A model generated the notes under the pieces. The model saw only the letters and a list, made by a program, of their open reading frames with translations, was not told where the DNA came from and searched no databases. Of a stretch of 42,242 bases of DNA, positions 16,968 through 24,126 are shown in pieces. The position numbers and the translations under genes were made by a program. The stretch covers positions 1 through 42,242 of the forward strand of contig DPJL01000070.1 in NCBI GenBank assembly GCA_003543035.1, read 5' to 3'. The DNA is from Micromonosporaceae bacterium. GTDB lineage: Bacteria; Actinomycetota; Actinomycetes; Mycobacteriales; Micromonosporaceae. Positions within the stretch are counted from its first letter, which is position 1, and every line of letters starts with the position of its first letter.

Positions 16968-19178
16968 GTGAGAGGATTGATCGGGCGGAGAGAAGTTATT
17001 TGTGCTGCGGCGATGGCTGGTGCCTTCGGTGCGGCGGGCACAGCAGGCGCTCTCGCCGGGCTATCCGCCGGTTCCACCGAGGGCACCGCCGAACCAGCGC
17101 AGCCGGATTCGCCTCAGGAAACAGCGCCTCCCCTTGCCCCGGCGCAGGAAGTCCGCGCATTTCAGCTTGCCCCACCCGATCCGGAACAGCGCTATGTCCA
17201 GGTGGTGCCCGGTGGGAACGGGATCATCTATGCCGTGCAGGCCAACGGGGCGCTGGTCTGGCTGCGCCACCTGGGCTGGCAGGACGGCAGCCCGGCCTGG
17301 GCCAACGGTGGTGAGCCGAGAATCATTGACGAAGACTGGCTGCGGTTCCGCTGGGCGCTCGGCGGTCGTGATGGGCGACTGTATGGGGTCACCGGGGACG
17401 GCGAGGTGACCTGGTTCAGGTACCGGTTGTCTGATCCAGATACTGGCGCCGGAGACTGGGCGGCGCGGAGCAGCTCGGTGATCAAGACCCGGCTTGGCCA
17501 CTATGACCACGTTTTCGGCGGCCCGGACGGCGTGATCTATGGGCTCCGCCATGACGACTGGAAGCTCTATTGGCACCGATATCTGGCCGATGACGGCACC
17601 ACCGGCCCGTCGGCCTGGGCCGGCTTCGGCCTGCGCTCCCACATCGGCTCAGCCGGCACTGCGCAACCGTTCGTGGACCCGGAAGGGTTCATCTACGAAC
17701 GCCATCACAGCATGCTTTCCCGGCGCAAGTACATCGGCTCGGACGGCGACCCCAAGGCGTGGGCCGATGACGGTAAAGCGGGACAGGTCACAGCGAGCTG
17801 GGAAGACCTGCGGTTGATCGTGGCCATGGGTGGCGGGGTCTTCTACACCGTGGGCAACGCGCGGCGCAGCGAACCCATCCGCGCCCAGGAACTCATCTGG
17901 CACAAGCAGACCAGCCCGACGCCGAATGTCAGTGCGGTCAGCTACCTGGGCGGCGGCACCCGGCAGGTGGCTTCCGGATTCACCGTCGAACCCCTTGCCG
18001 CCCTTCAGGGTTACGCGGCGGCGCTCTCGGTGCGGCCGGGCGAGAAGCTACAGCTGGCCGTGTCGACCGGGCACCGTGAGTACACCGTCACGATGCTGCG
18101 GCTGGCCGCGGAGAACGGATCGAACGAGGTGGTCGCCTCCGCCGCGGGCGTCGCCGGCAAGTTGCAGACGCTGGCGAACGGCTATCGCTCGGCCGGCTGC
18201 GGCTGGCTCGCCGACACCACTGTCCAGATTGGAGCGAGGTGGCCTTCGGGTCTCTACGCGGCCAAGCTGGAGGCCGAGGGTGGCCGGCGTTTTGACATTC
18301 CTTTCGTGGTACCACCGAAAAAGCCCGCAGCAAAGGTGGCCTTCCTCTGGCCCAGCTATACCTACCTCGCCTACAACGACTGGGGCGGCCACAGCCAGTA
18401 CACCCCGGGGCTGAACGGCCGGACGCGAACCTTCTCCCTCCACCGCCCGAGCATCTTCCACAACGCCGATGTCGCACCGGACTTCAAACTCGGCGGCGAT
18501 CTCCTCCTGCTGCGCTGGCTGGCGTCGAAGCAAATCCCGGTCGACTGCTACCAGGACGGAGACCTCCACGCGGGCAACTCGTGGCTGTCCCAATACCGCG
18601 CCCTCGTGCTCGGAGTGCACCCCGAGTATTGGTCCGAGCGGATGTACGACCACCTCGCCGCCTACCTCGCCGGTGGCGGCCGGCTGATCTACTTGGGCGG
18701 CAACGGAATCTACGAACGGGTGCAGACGAGCCCCGACGGCACCGCGTTGACCTTCCGCAAGCCGAACGGGCAGCGCGACGTCTACCGCAGCTTCGGCCGC
18801 TCAGAGGCCCAGCTGCTCGGCGTCTCCTATCACGATCCCGCCTTCGGCACCCGTGCGTCTTACGCCGTCAAACGAGACCATCCACTCCTAGCCGGTACCG
18901 GCCTGAAAGTGGGCTCGGTCTTCGGCGAGCACGGCGCTTTGGGCGCTGCGAGCGGATGGGAAGTGGACCGGCGCGGCATGCCAGGCAGCGCGGGTGAGGA
19001 GCACGTGATCGCCGAGGGTCAGAACCCGCGAGGCGGTGCCGAGATGGTGTTCCGCCCTGGTCCGAACGGCGGCTGGGTATTCAGCGCGGGATCGGTTACC
19101 TTCGTGGGAGCGCTGACAAAGGACGCGGCGATCAGCCGCCTGGTGCGCAATGTCTTCGATCTGGCAACAGCGGGATAA
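16968..19178 (+). CDS. Exported tachylectin-like propeller fused to dimethylformamidase-like domain (paralogue 2)
   Basis: A 736-residue paralogue of the preceding protein, alignable along its full length and nearly identical in several C-terminal blocks (GWEVDRRG, GSAGEEHVIAEGQNPR, FRPGPNGGWVFSAGS). The N-terminus has Arg7-Arg8 and a long Ala/Gly-rich hydrophobic segment (probable Tat signal), then a Pro/Gln/Ala-rich linker to about residue 68 that is longer than in paralogue 1. The propeller spans about 70-330 and the DMFase-like domain about 335-736. Candidate metal ligands Tyr430, Tyr469 and Glu553 keep exactly the same spacings (39 and 84) as in paralogue 1. GTG at 16968 is the only in-frame start giving an intact signal. 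The tandem arrangement indicates a local gene duplication. Confidence 0.8.
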   Translation: MRGLIGRREVICAAAMAGAFGAAGTAGALAGLSAGSTEGTAEPAQPDSPQETAPPLAPAQEVRAFQLAPPDPEQRYVQVVPGGNGIIYAVQANGALVWLRHLGWQDGSPAWANGGEPRIIDEDWLRFRWALGGRDGRLYGVTGDGEVTWFRYRLSDPDTGAGDWAARSSSVIKTRLGHYDHVFGGPDGVIYGLRHDDWKLYWHRYLADDGTTGPSAWAGFGLRSHIGSAGTAQPFVDPEGFIYERHHSMLSRRKYIGSDGDPKAWADDGKAGQVTASWEDLRLIVAMGGGVFYTVGNARRSEPIRAQELIWHKQTSPTPNVSAVSYLGGGTRQVASGFTVEPLAALQGYAAALSVRPGEKLQLAVSTGHREYTVTMLRLAAENGSNEVVASAAGVAGKLQTLANGYRSAGCGWLADTTVQIGARWPSGLYAAKLEAEGGRRFDIPFVVPPKKPAAKVAFLWPSYTYLAYNDWGGHSQYTPGLNGRTRTFSLHRPSIFHNADVAPDFKLGGDLLLLRWLASKQIPVDCYQDGDLHAGNSWLSQYRALVLGVHPEYWSERMYDHLAAYLAGGGRLIYLGGNGIYERVQTSPDGTALTFRKPNGQRDVYRSFGRSEAQLLGVSYHDPAFGTRASYAVKRDHPLLAGTGLKVGSVFGEHGALGAASGWEVDRRGMPGSAGEEHVIAEGQNPRGGAEMVFRPGPNGGWVFSAGSVTFVGALTKDAAISRLVRNVFDLATAG

Positions 19179-19359
19179 GTCTCATAAACAGTTTTGAACA
19201 ACAATTAGTTGGCCTGCTGTTAAGTGCTCTGCCCAAGCGAGATCTGAGGGCCTACCGTGAGCAAGTAACGCCCCTCCCGGTCGGCGCTAACTGGGCCCGG
19301 CTGGGAGGCGGATAGCCACCCAACAACAGCAGCAGATCCACGTTCCTGGGGAGGAGCGC

Positions 19360-19401
19360 ATGGCAGTGAGAGGTCACAAGGCTCAGGCCACTCACTGCCA
19401 T
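19360..19401 (-). terminator. Putative terminator hairpin after HTH regulator gene
   Basis: Perfect 11-bp arms, ATGGCAGTGAG at 19360-19370 and its complement at 19391-19401, are separated by 20 bases. The hairpin lies 14 bases beyond the stop of the minus-strand HTH gene in the 237-bp gap between convergent genes. There is no clear T-run, so termination is inferred. I see nothing else certain in 19179-19415. Confidence 0.45.
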
Positions 19402-19415
19402 ACCCACAAAGTCGG

Positions 19416-20357
19416 TTACTGCCACTCCCAGCGCATGCCCATGATCCCCGGCGGAACGTCGTAGGCGACGAGATGGGCGCCGTGGGTGTTGCCGATCCAG
19501 ACCTCCTTGACCCCCTGATCCGGAGCCCCCACCGTGCGACGCTCAAAGCGATAGCAACGTGCGGGCACCGCGGCCGGGTCGAATTGCACCTGGAGCACGA
19601 AGTCGCCCACCGGTGCGGCGAAGGCGCGGTAGTAGTTGTTCGCGGGTTCCACTGAGGCGCTGAGGAATTCGAATTCCACCACCGCGGTTTCTCCCGCGGA
19701 CAGCACCCGGTCGAAGATAAGCTCCGCGGCCAGCAGCCCACCGTCCACATCGGACCGTATTCGGCCGACTCTGCAATTGCGCACTGCAATTATCTTCATC
19801 TGCGGGCGGCTCATGTCATCGGTGCGGAAGACCCCGACGGCCCGGGAGACGCGGTCCACATTGGCTCGCAGCACCTGCCGAGTGGTGAGACTGATCTCCT
19901 GTTGCGCCGCGCCGACGACGTAGAGGTCGTGCAAGCTCATCCGGGTGAGCTCCTGATGCATCCGGTTGTCCAGCTCACCCAGCATCTTTACGACACTCGT
20001 CGAATCCTCGAAAAGCCGGTCGATGTCAAGGAATCCGGCCGGGTGCGCGAGCCAGCGGCCCCGGGGCCGGCGCGGGCCGAGCTGCGAGATCAGCGACTCT
20101 GTCGGCAGGCCCAGGATCTCCTCCAGCAGCCGCACCGCCCGCAGGGAGTCGGGGCGCTCAGGCCTGCTTCGCCCCCGCCGCCAATAACTCAGGGTGGTAA
20201 GGCTGACCGAGATCCCTTGCACGGCAAGGCGTTCCTGGATCTCCTCCAGTCGCATCCCGCTGGCTTCGATCGCCAGATGCAGGACAGCGGAGAAGGGACC
20301 CGTCCGTAGCGCGTGCGCGAGATCGCGACGCAGCGTCTCAGCGCGCACAGACTCCAT
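19416..20357 (-). CDS. HTH-domain protein with C-terminal sensor-like domain
   Basis: A 313-residue protein. Residues about 20-90 fit an XRE-type helix-turn-helix (RLEEIQERLAVQGISVSLTTLSYW, then RRGRSRPERPDSLRAVRLLEEILGLP). The remaining ~200 residues are predicted mostly beta and include MKIIAVRNCRVGRIRSD and a cluster of aromatic residues near the end (MRWEWQ). I do not recognise that domain; the family is probably an actinobacterial regulator with a ligand-sensing or protein-binding half. It starts 43 bases after the oxygenase stop on the same strand and may share its transcript. It is convergent with the lectin-amidase genes, making these candidate targets, but no operator is demonstrated. 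Confidence 0.7.
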   Translation of the reverse strand: MESVRAETLRRDLAHALRTGPFSAVLHLAIEASGMRLEEIQERLAVQGISVSLTTLSYWRRGRSRPERPDSLRAVRLLEEILGLPTESLISQLGPRRPRGRWLAHPAGFLDIDRLFEDSTSVVKMLGELDNRMHQELTRMSLHDLYVVGAAQQEISLTTRQVLRANVDRVSRAVGVFRTDDMSRPQMKIIAVRNCRVGRIRSDVDGGLLAAELIFDRVLSAGETAVVEFEFLSASVEPANNYYRAFAAPVGDFVLQVQFDPAAVPARCYRFERRTVGAPDQGVKEVWIGNTHGAHLVAYDVPPGIMGMRWEWQ

Positions 20358-20400
20358 ATTCGGTGAGTATCGTCAGGCTTTTGGTTCTTCGCTACCCCTA

Positions 20401-21297
20401 CTAGATTCGAGCGGCATAGCTTGCGATCAAGTCGGCGGGCAGTTGCCCAAGGTCGGTCACCCGCAGGAAGTCGCCCAGATTCGTTCCCGTGCATTCGGAG
20501 TCGACGTTTTTGGCGCCACCGCGGCTCTCCACATCTGCCCGGTGCACGGTGCGGAAGTCGATGGAGAAGCGAGTCAGCCCGGAGTGATTCGGCACCGTCG
20601 AGTGCAGCTGCGCCCCCGAGAAGATCATGAGCCCGCCCGGCGGGGTGATGACCCTGATCTCCGGTTCGGGACTGATCTGCTCCAGCGCCTTCGGCTGCTC
20701 GCGGGTCTCGGTGTCCACCTGCGCCGCGGCCATCTGCCGGCCACCGGCCACCCACTCCGCGTAGTCGTATCCGGAGGAGCTATTGCGTACCGGGTTGGAG
20801 AAGTAGGCCGGGTGGAAGGCCATCACATTCGACTCGGCCACCTCGTAGACCGGCAGCCACCAGTTCAGCTGACAGAAGGGCGCGGAGAACCAGGTATCCC
20901 GGTGCGCGTGGAACTGATAGGTCAGCCCGGCGTTCAGATAATCACTCGTCATCGTGCGCAACCGCGGCACGTCGAAATGGGTCTGCTCCAGCTCGATGCC
21001 GAGATCTACAAAGATGTCGCGCAACAGCTCTTTGCACCGCGGATGGTTGATGAAGGTCGGCTTCAGCTTGGCCAGCACGTCGACATACTCGGGACCGGTC
21101 ATGTGGTGCTGCGCGTCCGGCGGGAAGTGCGGCGCGAAAGCCTCTTCCGCCATGCCACGGGCGAAGTCGGCCAGCGCCCGGGTGCCCGGAGTCGGGCTGA
21201 ACACAAAGATGTCACCGCCGAAGAGCCGGCTTCGGCGCTCCTCGTCGGTCATGGTGGAGTCAAAGTAGACGACGGTCACGCGACATACTCTGGCCAT
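20401..21297 (-). CDS. 2-oxoglutarate/Fe(II)-dependent oxygenase-like protein
   Basis: A 298-residue protein of the phytanoyl-CoA dioxygenase-like, double-stranded beta-helix type. A likely facial triad is visible: HRD in FHAHRDTWFSAP (His-x-Asp) and the distal His in SGAQLHSTVPNHSGLTRFSIDFRTV, which also supplies the Arg expected to bind 2-oxoglutarate. Such enzymes hydroxylate or otherwise oxidise small molecules or lipids in the cytoplasm. The substrate cannot be inferred. The start is uncertain: ATG at 21297 is used, but GTG at 21279 (VTVVYFDST) is also possible, and neither has a strong ribosome site. It is divergent from ccr with about 110 bp between, and is followed by the HTH gene. 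Confidence 0.75.
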   Translation of the reverse strand: MARVCRVTVVYFDSTMTDEERRSRLFGGDIFVFSPTPGTRALADFARGMAEEAFAPHFPPDAQHHMTGPEYVDVLAKLKPTFINHPRCKELLRDIFVDLGIELEQTHFDVPRLRTMTSDYLNAGLTYQFHAHRDTWFSAPFCQLNWWLPVYEVAESNVMAFHPAYFSNPVRNSSSGYDYAEWVAGGRQMAAAQVDTETREQPKALEQISPEPEIRVITPPGGLMIFSGAQLHSTVPNHSGLTRFSIDFRTVHRADVESRGGAKNVDSECTGTNLGDFLRVTDLGQLPADLIASYAARI

Positions 21298-21407
21298 CCG
21301 TTGGTCCCACCGCTGTCAGGTATCGGACGCGTGGCCAAACACACTCGTTGGTGGAGTTCTTCACAAACCGGTTCCGCGCTTAACTACTGGTAAGTAACGT
21401 CCGGTTC

Positions 21408-22763
21408 ATGCGATACATCCTCGACGCGATCATGGAGGCGGAGAATTCCGCCGATCCAGCTAACGAGCTGCGCAAACTGGCGAGCGTGGCGGCTCCCGAG
21501 AGCTATCAGGGCATGGTGGTACGCGCCGAGGAGACCAACATGTTCGAGGGTCTGGCCACCAAGGAGAAAGACCCGCGCAAGGCACTGCATCTGCAGGAGG
21601 TGCCGACGCCTGAGCTGGGCCCGGGCGAGGCGCTCATCGCCGTGATGGCCAGCGCGGTCAACTACAACACGGTGTGGACCTCCATCTTCGAGCCGATGTC
21701 CACCTTCGGCTTCCTCAAGCGCTACGGGAAGCTCTCGCCGCTGACCGCGAAGCACGACCTGCCCTATCACGTGGTCGGATCGGACGCGGCCGGCGTGGTG
21801 CTGCAAGTCGGTGCCGGGGTGACCCGCTGGCAGGCCGGCGACGAGATCGTGGCGCACTGCCTGAGCGTCGAGCTGGAAGAAGCGGCCGGCCACGACGACA
21901 CGATGCTCGACCCGCAGCAGCGGATCTGGGGATTTGAAACGAACTTCGGCGGCCTGGCACAAGTCGCCGTCGTCAAAGCCAATCAGCTCATGCCCAAACC
22001 GCGTCACCTGACATGGGAAGAGGCAGCGAGCCCGGGGCTGGTCAACTCCACCGCCTATCGGCAGCTGGTCTCACACCACGGCGCGAACATGAAGCAGGGC
22101 GACGTCGTGCTGATCTGGGGGGCGAGCGGTGGGCTCGGTTCCTACGCCACCCAGATGGCACTCAACGGCGGTGGGATTCCGGTGTGCGTGGTGTCCAGCC
22201 CGGACAAAGCCGAGCTGTGCCACCGGATGGGAGCGGAGCTGGTGATCGACCGGGCCGCCGAGGGCTACAAGTTCTGGGCCGACGAGCACACCCAGGATCC
22301 GGCCGAGTGGAAGCGTTTCGGGGCAAGGATTCGCGAGCTCACCGGCGGCGAAGACCCGGACATCGTCTTCGAGCATCCGGGCCGGGAAACCTTCGGCGCG
22401 AGCGTTTTCGTGGCCAAGCGCGGCGGCACCATCGTGACCTGTGCTTCCACAAGCGGTTTTGAACATCAATACGACAACCGGTACCTGTGGATGTCACTCA
22501 AACGGATTATCGGCAGCCACTTTGCCAACTACCGCGAAGCATGGGAGGCGAATCGGCTCATAGATCTTGGTCGTATTCATCCCACGCTATCCAAGACTTA
22601 CCCGCTCGAGCAGACCGGGCAGGCCGCCTTCGATGTCCACCGCAACGCCCACCAGGGCAAAGTCGGAGTTTTGTGCCTTGCCCCCACAACGGGTCTAGGT
22701 ATTAGAGATCAGGAAAAACGGGCGCGGCATCTGGATGCGATCACCAGATTCAGCGGCGTCTAG
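21408..22763 (+). CDS. ccr: Crotonyl-CoA carboxylase/reductase
   Basis: A 451-residue medium-chain dehydrogenase-type enzyme that reductively carboxylates crotonyl-CoA to ethylmalonyl-CoA with NADPH and CO2. Characteristic blocks include VNYNTVWTSIFEP, WGFETNFGGLAQVA, the nucleotide-binding WGASGGLGSYATQMA, and RIIGSHFANYREAWEAN. Residues recalled to form the CO2 pocket in Kitasatospora CCR (Asn81, Phe170, Glu171, His365) have counterparts at Asn87, Phe176, Glu177 and His371, all with the same +6 offset. It supplies ethylmalonyl-CoA for the ethylmalonyl-CoA pathway or polyketide synthesis. It is immediately upstream of the FilP-like genes on the same strand. A palindromic AACCGGTT lies in its upstream region. 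Confidence 0.95.
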   Translation: MRYILDAIMEAENSADPANELRKLASVAAPESYQGMVVRAEETNMFEGLATKEKDPRKALHLQEVPTPELGPGEALIAVMASAVNYNTVWTSIFEPMSTFGFLKRYGKLSPLTAKHDLPYHVVGSDAAGVVLQVGAGVTRWQAGDEIVAHCLSVELEEAAGHDDTMLDPQQRIWGFETNFGGLAQVAVVKANQLMPKPRHLTWEEAASPGLVNSTAYRQLVSHHGANMKQGDVVLIWGASGGLGSYATQMALNGGGIPVCVVSSPDKAELCHRMGAELVIDRAAEGYKFWADEHTQDPAEWKRFGARIRELTGGEDPDIVFEHPGRETFGASVFVAKRGGTIVTCASTSGFEHQYDNRYLWMSLKRIIGSHFANYREAWEANRLIDLGRIHPTLSKTYPLEQTGQAAFDVHRNAHQGKVGVLCLAPTTGLGIRDQEKRARHLDAITRFSGV

Positions 22764-22841
22764 GCAACGGCACATATTCCCACAGCAAAACTGGCCCTAC
22801 GCTATTGCGAAAGACCGGGGTGTATCTGGGAGTATGTGCCA

Positions 22842-24068
22842 ATGCCCCAGCAGCAGACTTCCCCCAATAACAACATGGACTTTTTCGAGGGCGCCGTGAG
22901 TACTCAGCAAGACTTCACCGTCGTGCTGCGCGGGTACGAGCGGAACCAGGTCGATGCCGCCATAGGTCGCCTGACCGCCAACCTCTCGCAGTCAGAGCAG
23001 GCGCGCAATGAGGCCGAGCAGCGCATGAACGACGCTCAGCGTCGTCTGCGCCAGGCCGAGCAACGGCTCGGCGCGGTGGACCAGAAGCTCGCCGACGCCA
23101 GCAAACAGCTCGAGGAGAACAGCCGCCCAACGCTGTCCGGCCTCGGCACCAGGGTTGAGCAGATTTTGCGGCTCGCCGAAGAGCAGGCCAACGACCACCG
23201 CGGTGAGTCCAAACGGGAGTCCGAGGGCATCCTGTCGGCGGCTCGCCTCGAGGCTCGCGAGATCACTGACAAGGCGCGTGCTGAAGCAGCGGCCATGAAG
23301 GCGACCGCCGAGCGGGAAGCGGGCAACCTGCGCACCGCCGCCGAGCGTGAAGCGGCTGAGGTTCGGGTGCAGGCCCGCCGCGAAGCCGACACCCTGCGTG
23401 CCGACGCCGACCGTGAGACCAAGCAGTTGCGCACCGCGACCTCGCATGAGGTGGCCGAGCTCAAGGCGACCGTCGAGCGTGAGGTGGCCACCTTGCGTGC
23501 CACCGCCGAGCGTGAGATCACCCAGTTGCGTGCCAAGGCTGCTCGTGAGGCCGAGGAGAAGCGCGCCGAGGCGTCGAAGCTGCTGGCTGACGCCCGGGAC
23601 AAGCGCGACAAGGATCTGCAGGCTCTCGCGCTGGAGCTGGCTGAGCGCCGGGAGAAGACCGAGCGCGAAGAGACACAGCGTCACTCGGCAGCTGTTGCCG
23701 CCACGCAAAAGCTCGTCGGCGAGGCCGAGGAGCGCGCTCGTGCCGCAGAGGACCGGGCCAAGGAGATCGAGCAGCGGGCCGAGGCACGCCGCATCGAGTC
23801 CGAGCGCAGCGCCTCCGAAACGGTCGAGAAGGCTCGCGCCGGTGCTGAGAAGGCGCTCAACGAGGCCAAGTCCGAGGCACACCGTCTCGTCAGCGAGGCC
23901 CGCAATGAGGCCGAGCTGACCACCGGTGCCGCCCGTCGCGAGGTCGATGATCTCACCCGGCAGAAGGACGCGGTCACCGCGCAGCTGGGTCAGATGCTCT
24001 CCGGCCTGGCCGGCATCGTCCCCGGGATCCCCGCCGCTGACAAGGCGAAAGCCAAAGAAGGCGCATAG
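22842..24068 (+). CDS. filP: FilP/DivIVA-like coiled-coil cytoskeletal protein
   Basis: A 408-residue protein, almost entirely alpha-helical and charged after a short DivIVA-like N-terminal motif (DFTVVLRGYERNQVDAAI). The segment LSGLGTRVEQILRLAEEQAND and the C-terminal TRQKDAVTAQLGQ match remembered Streptomyces FilP, an intermediate-filament-like protein that supports polar growth and cell stiffness. FilP itself is shorter (about 310 residues). Nine consecutive 11-residue repeats occupy about residues 145-243 (separate entry). ATG at 22842 is preferred because GGGAG lies 9 bases upstream; GTG at 22836 would be too close. The gene follows ccr by 78 bp and is closed by a strong hairpin terminator. 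Confidence 0.8.
   Translation: MPQQQTSPNNNMDFFEGAVSTQQDFTVVLRGYERNQVDAAIGRLTANLSQSEQARNEAEQRMNDAQRRLRQAEQRLGAVDQKLADASKQLEENSRPTLSGLGTRVEQILRLAEEQANDHRGESKRESEGILSAARLEAREITDKARAEAAAMKATAEREAGNLRTAAEREAAEVRVQARREADTLRADADRETKQLRTATSHEVAELKATVEREVATLRATAEREITQLRAKAAREAEEKRAEASKLLADARDKRDKDLQALALELAERREKTEREETQRHSAAVAATQKLVGEAEERARAAEDRAKEIEQRAEARRIESERSASETVEKARAGAEKALNEAKSEAHRLVSEARNEAELTTGAARREVDDLTRQKDAVTAQLGQMLSGLAGIVPGIPAADKAKAKEGA
23274..23570 (+). repeat. Nine tandem 33-bp units encoding hendecad coiled-coil repeats
   Basis: Within the FilP-like gene, nine successive 11-residue units read without a break, for example AEREAGNLRTA, ADRETKQLRTA, VEREVATLRAT and AEREITQLRAK. The consensus is x-x-R-E-x-x-x-L-R-x-x, with the hydrophobic residue at position 8 and small or hydrophobic residues at positions 1 and 5. 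The DNA has a matching 33-bp period. Hendecads favour a nearly straight or right-handed coiled coil rather than the heptad type. Confidence 0.85.
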
Positions 24069-24080
24069 TTCTTAGGCAAA

Positions 24081-24124
24081 GTCCTGGTACATCTGACCCC
24101 TGGTCAGGTGTACCAGGGCTTTTT
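24081..24124 (+). terminator. Rho-independent terminator between the two coiled-coil genes
   Basis: The arms 24083-24098 and 24102-24117 pair over 16 bp with a single T-G wobble and can be extended by two pairs outward; the loop is CCT. The right arm is followed by GCTTTTTA. It lies 14 bases after the FilP-like stop and its T-run ends two or three bases before the start of the next gene, so it is either a true terminator or an attenuator for the downstream gene. Confidence 0.9.
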
Positions 24125-24126
24125 AT

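Noticed and set aside
19270..19320. GC-rich hairpin with CCTCCC and GGGAGG arms after the second lectin-amidase gene
   Set aside because: Only six outer base pairs match and the interior does not pair; too weak to call a terminator.
20194..21393. A 399-codon plus-strand open frame
   Set aside because: It lies antisense to the oxygenase and the start of the HTH gene, is rich in Arg/Gly/Pro/His, and has no recognisable motif; it is a GC-rich shadow frame.
23274..23570. 33-bp periodic DNA as a CRISPR-like or minisatellite array
   Set aside because: The periodicity is explained by 11-residue protein repeats in a continuous open frame, and units differ throughout with no spacer/repeat split.
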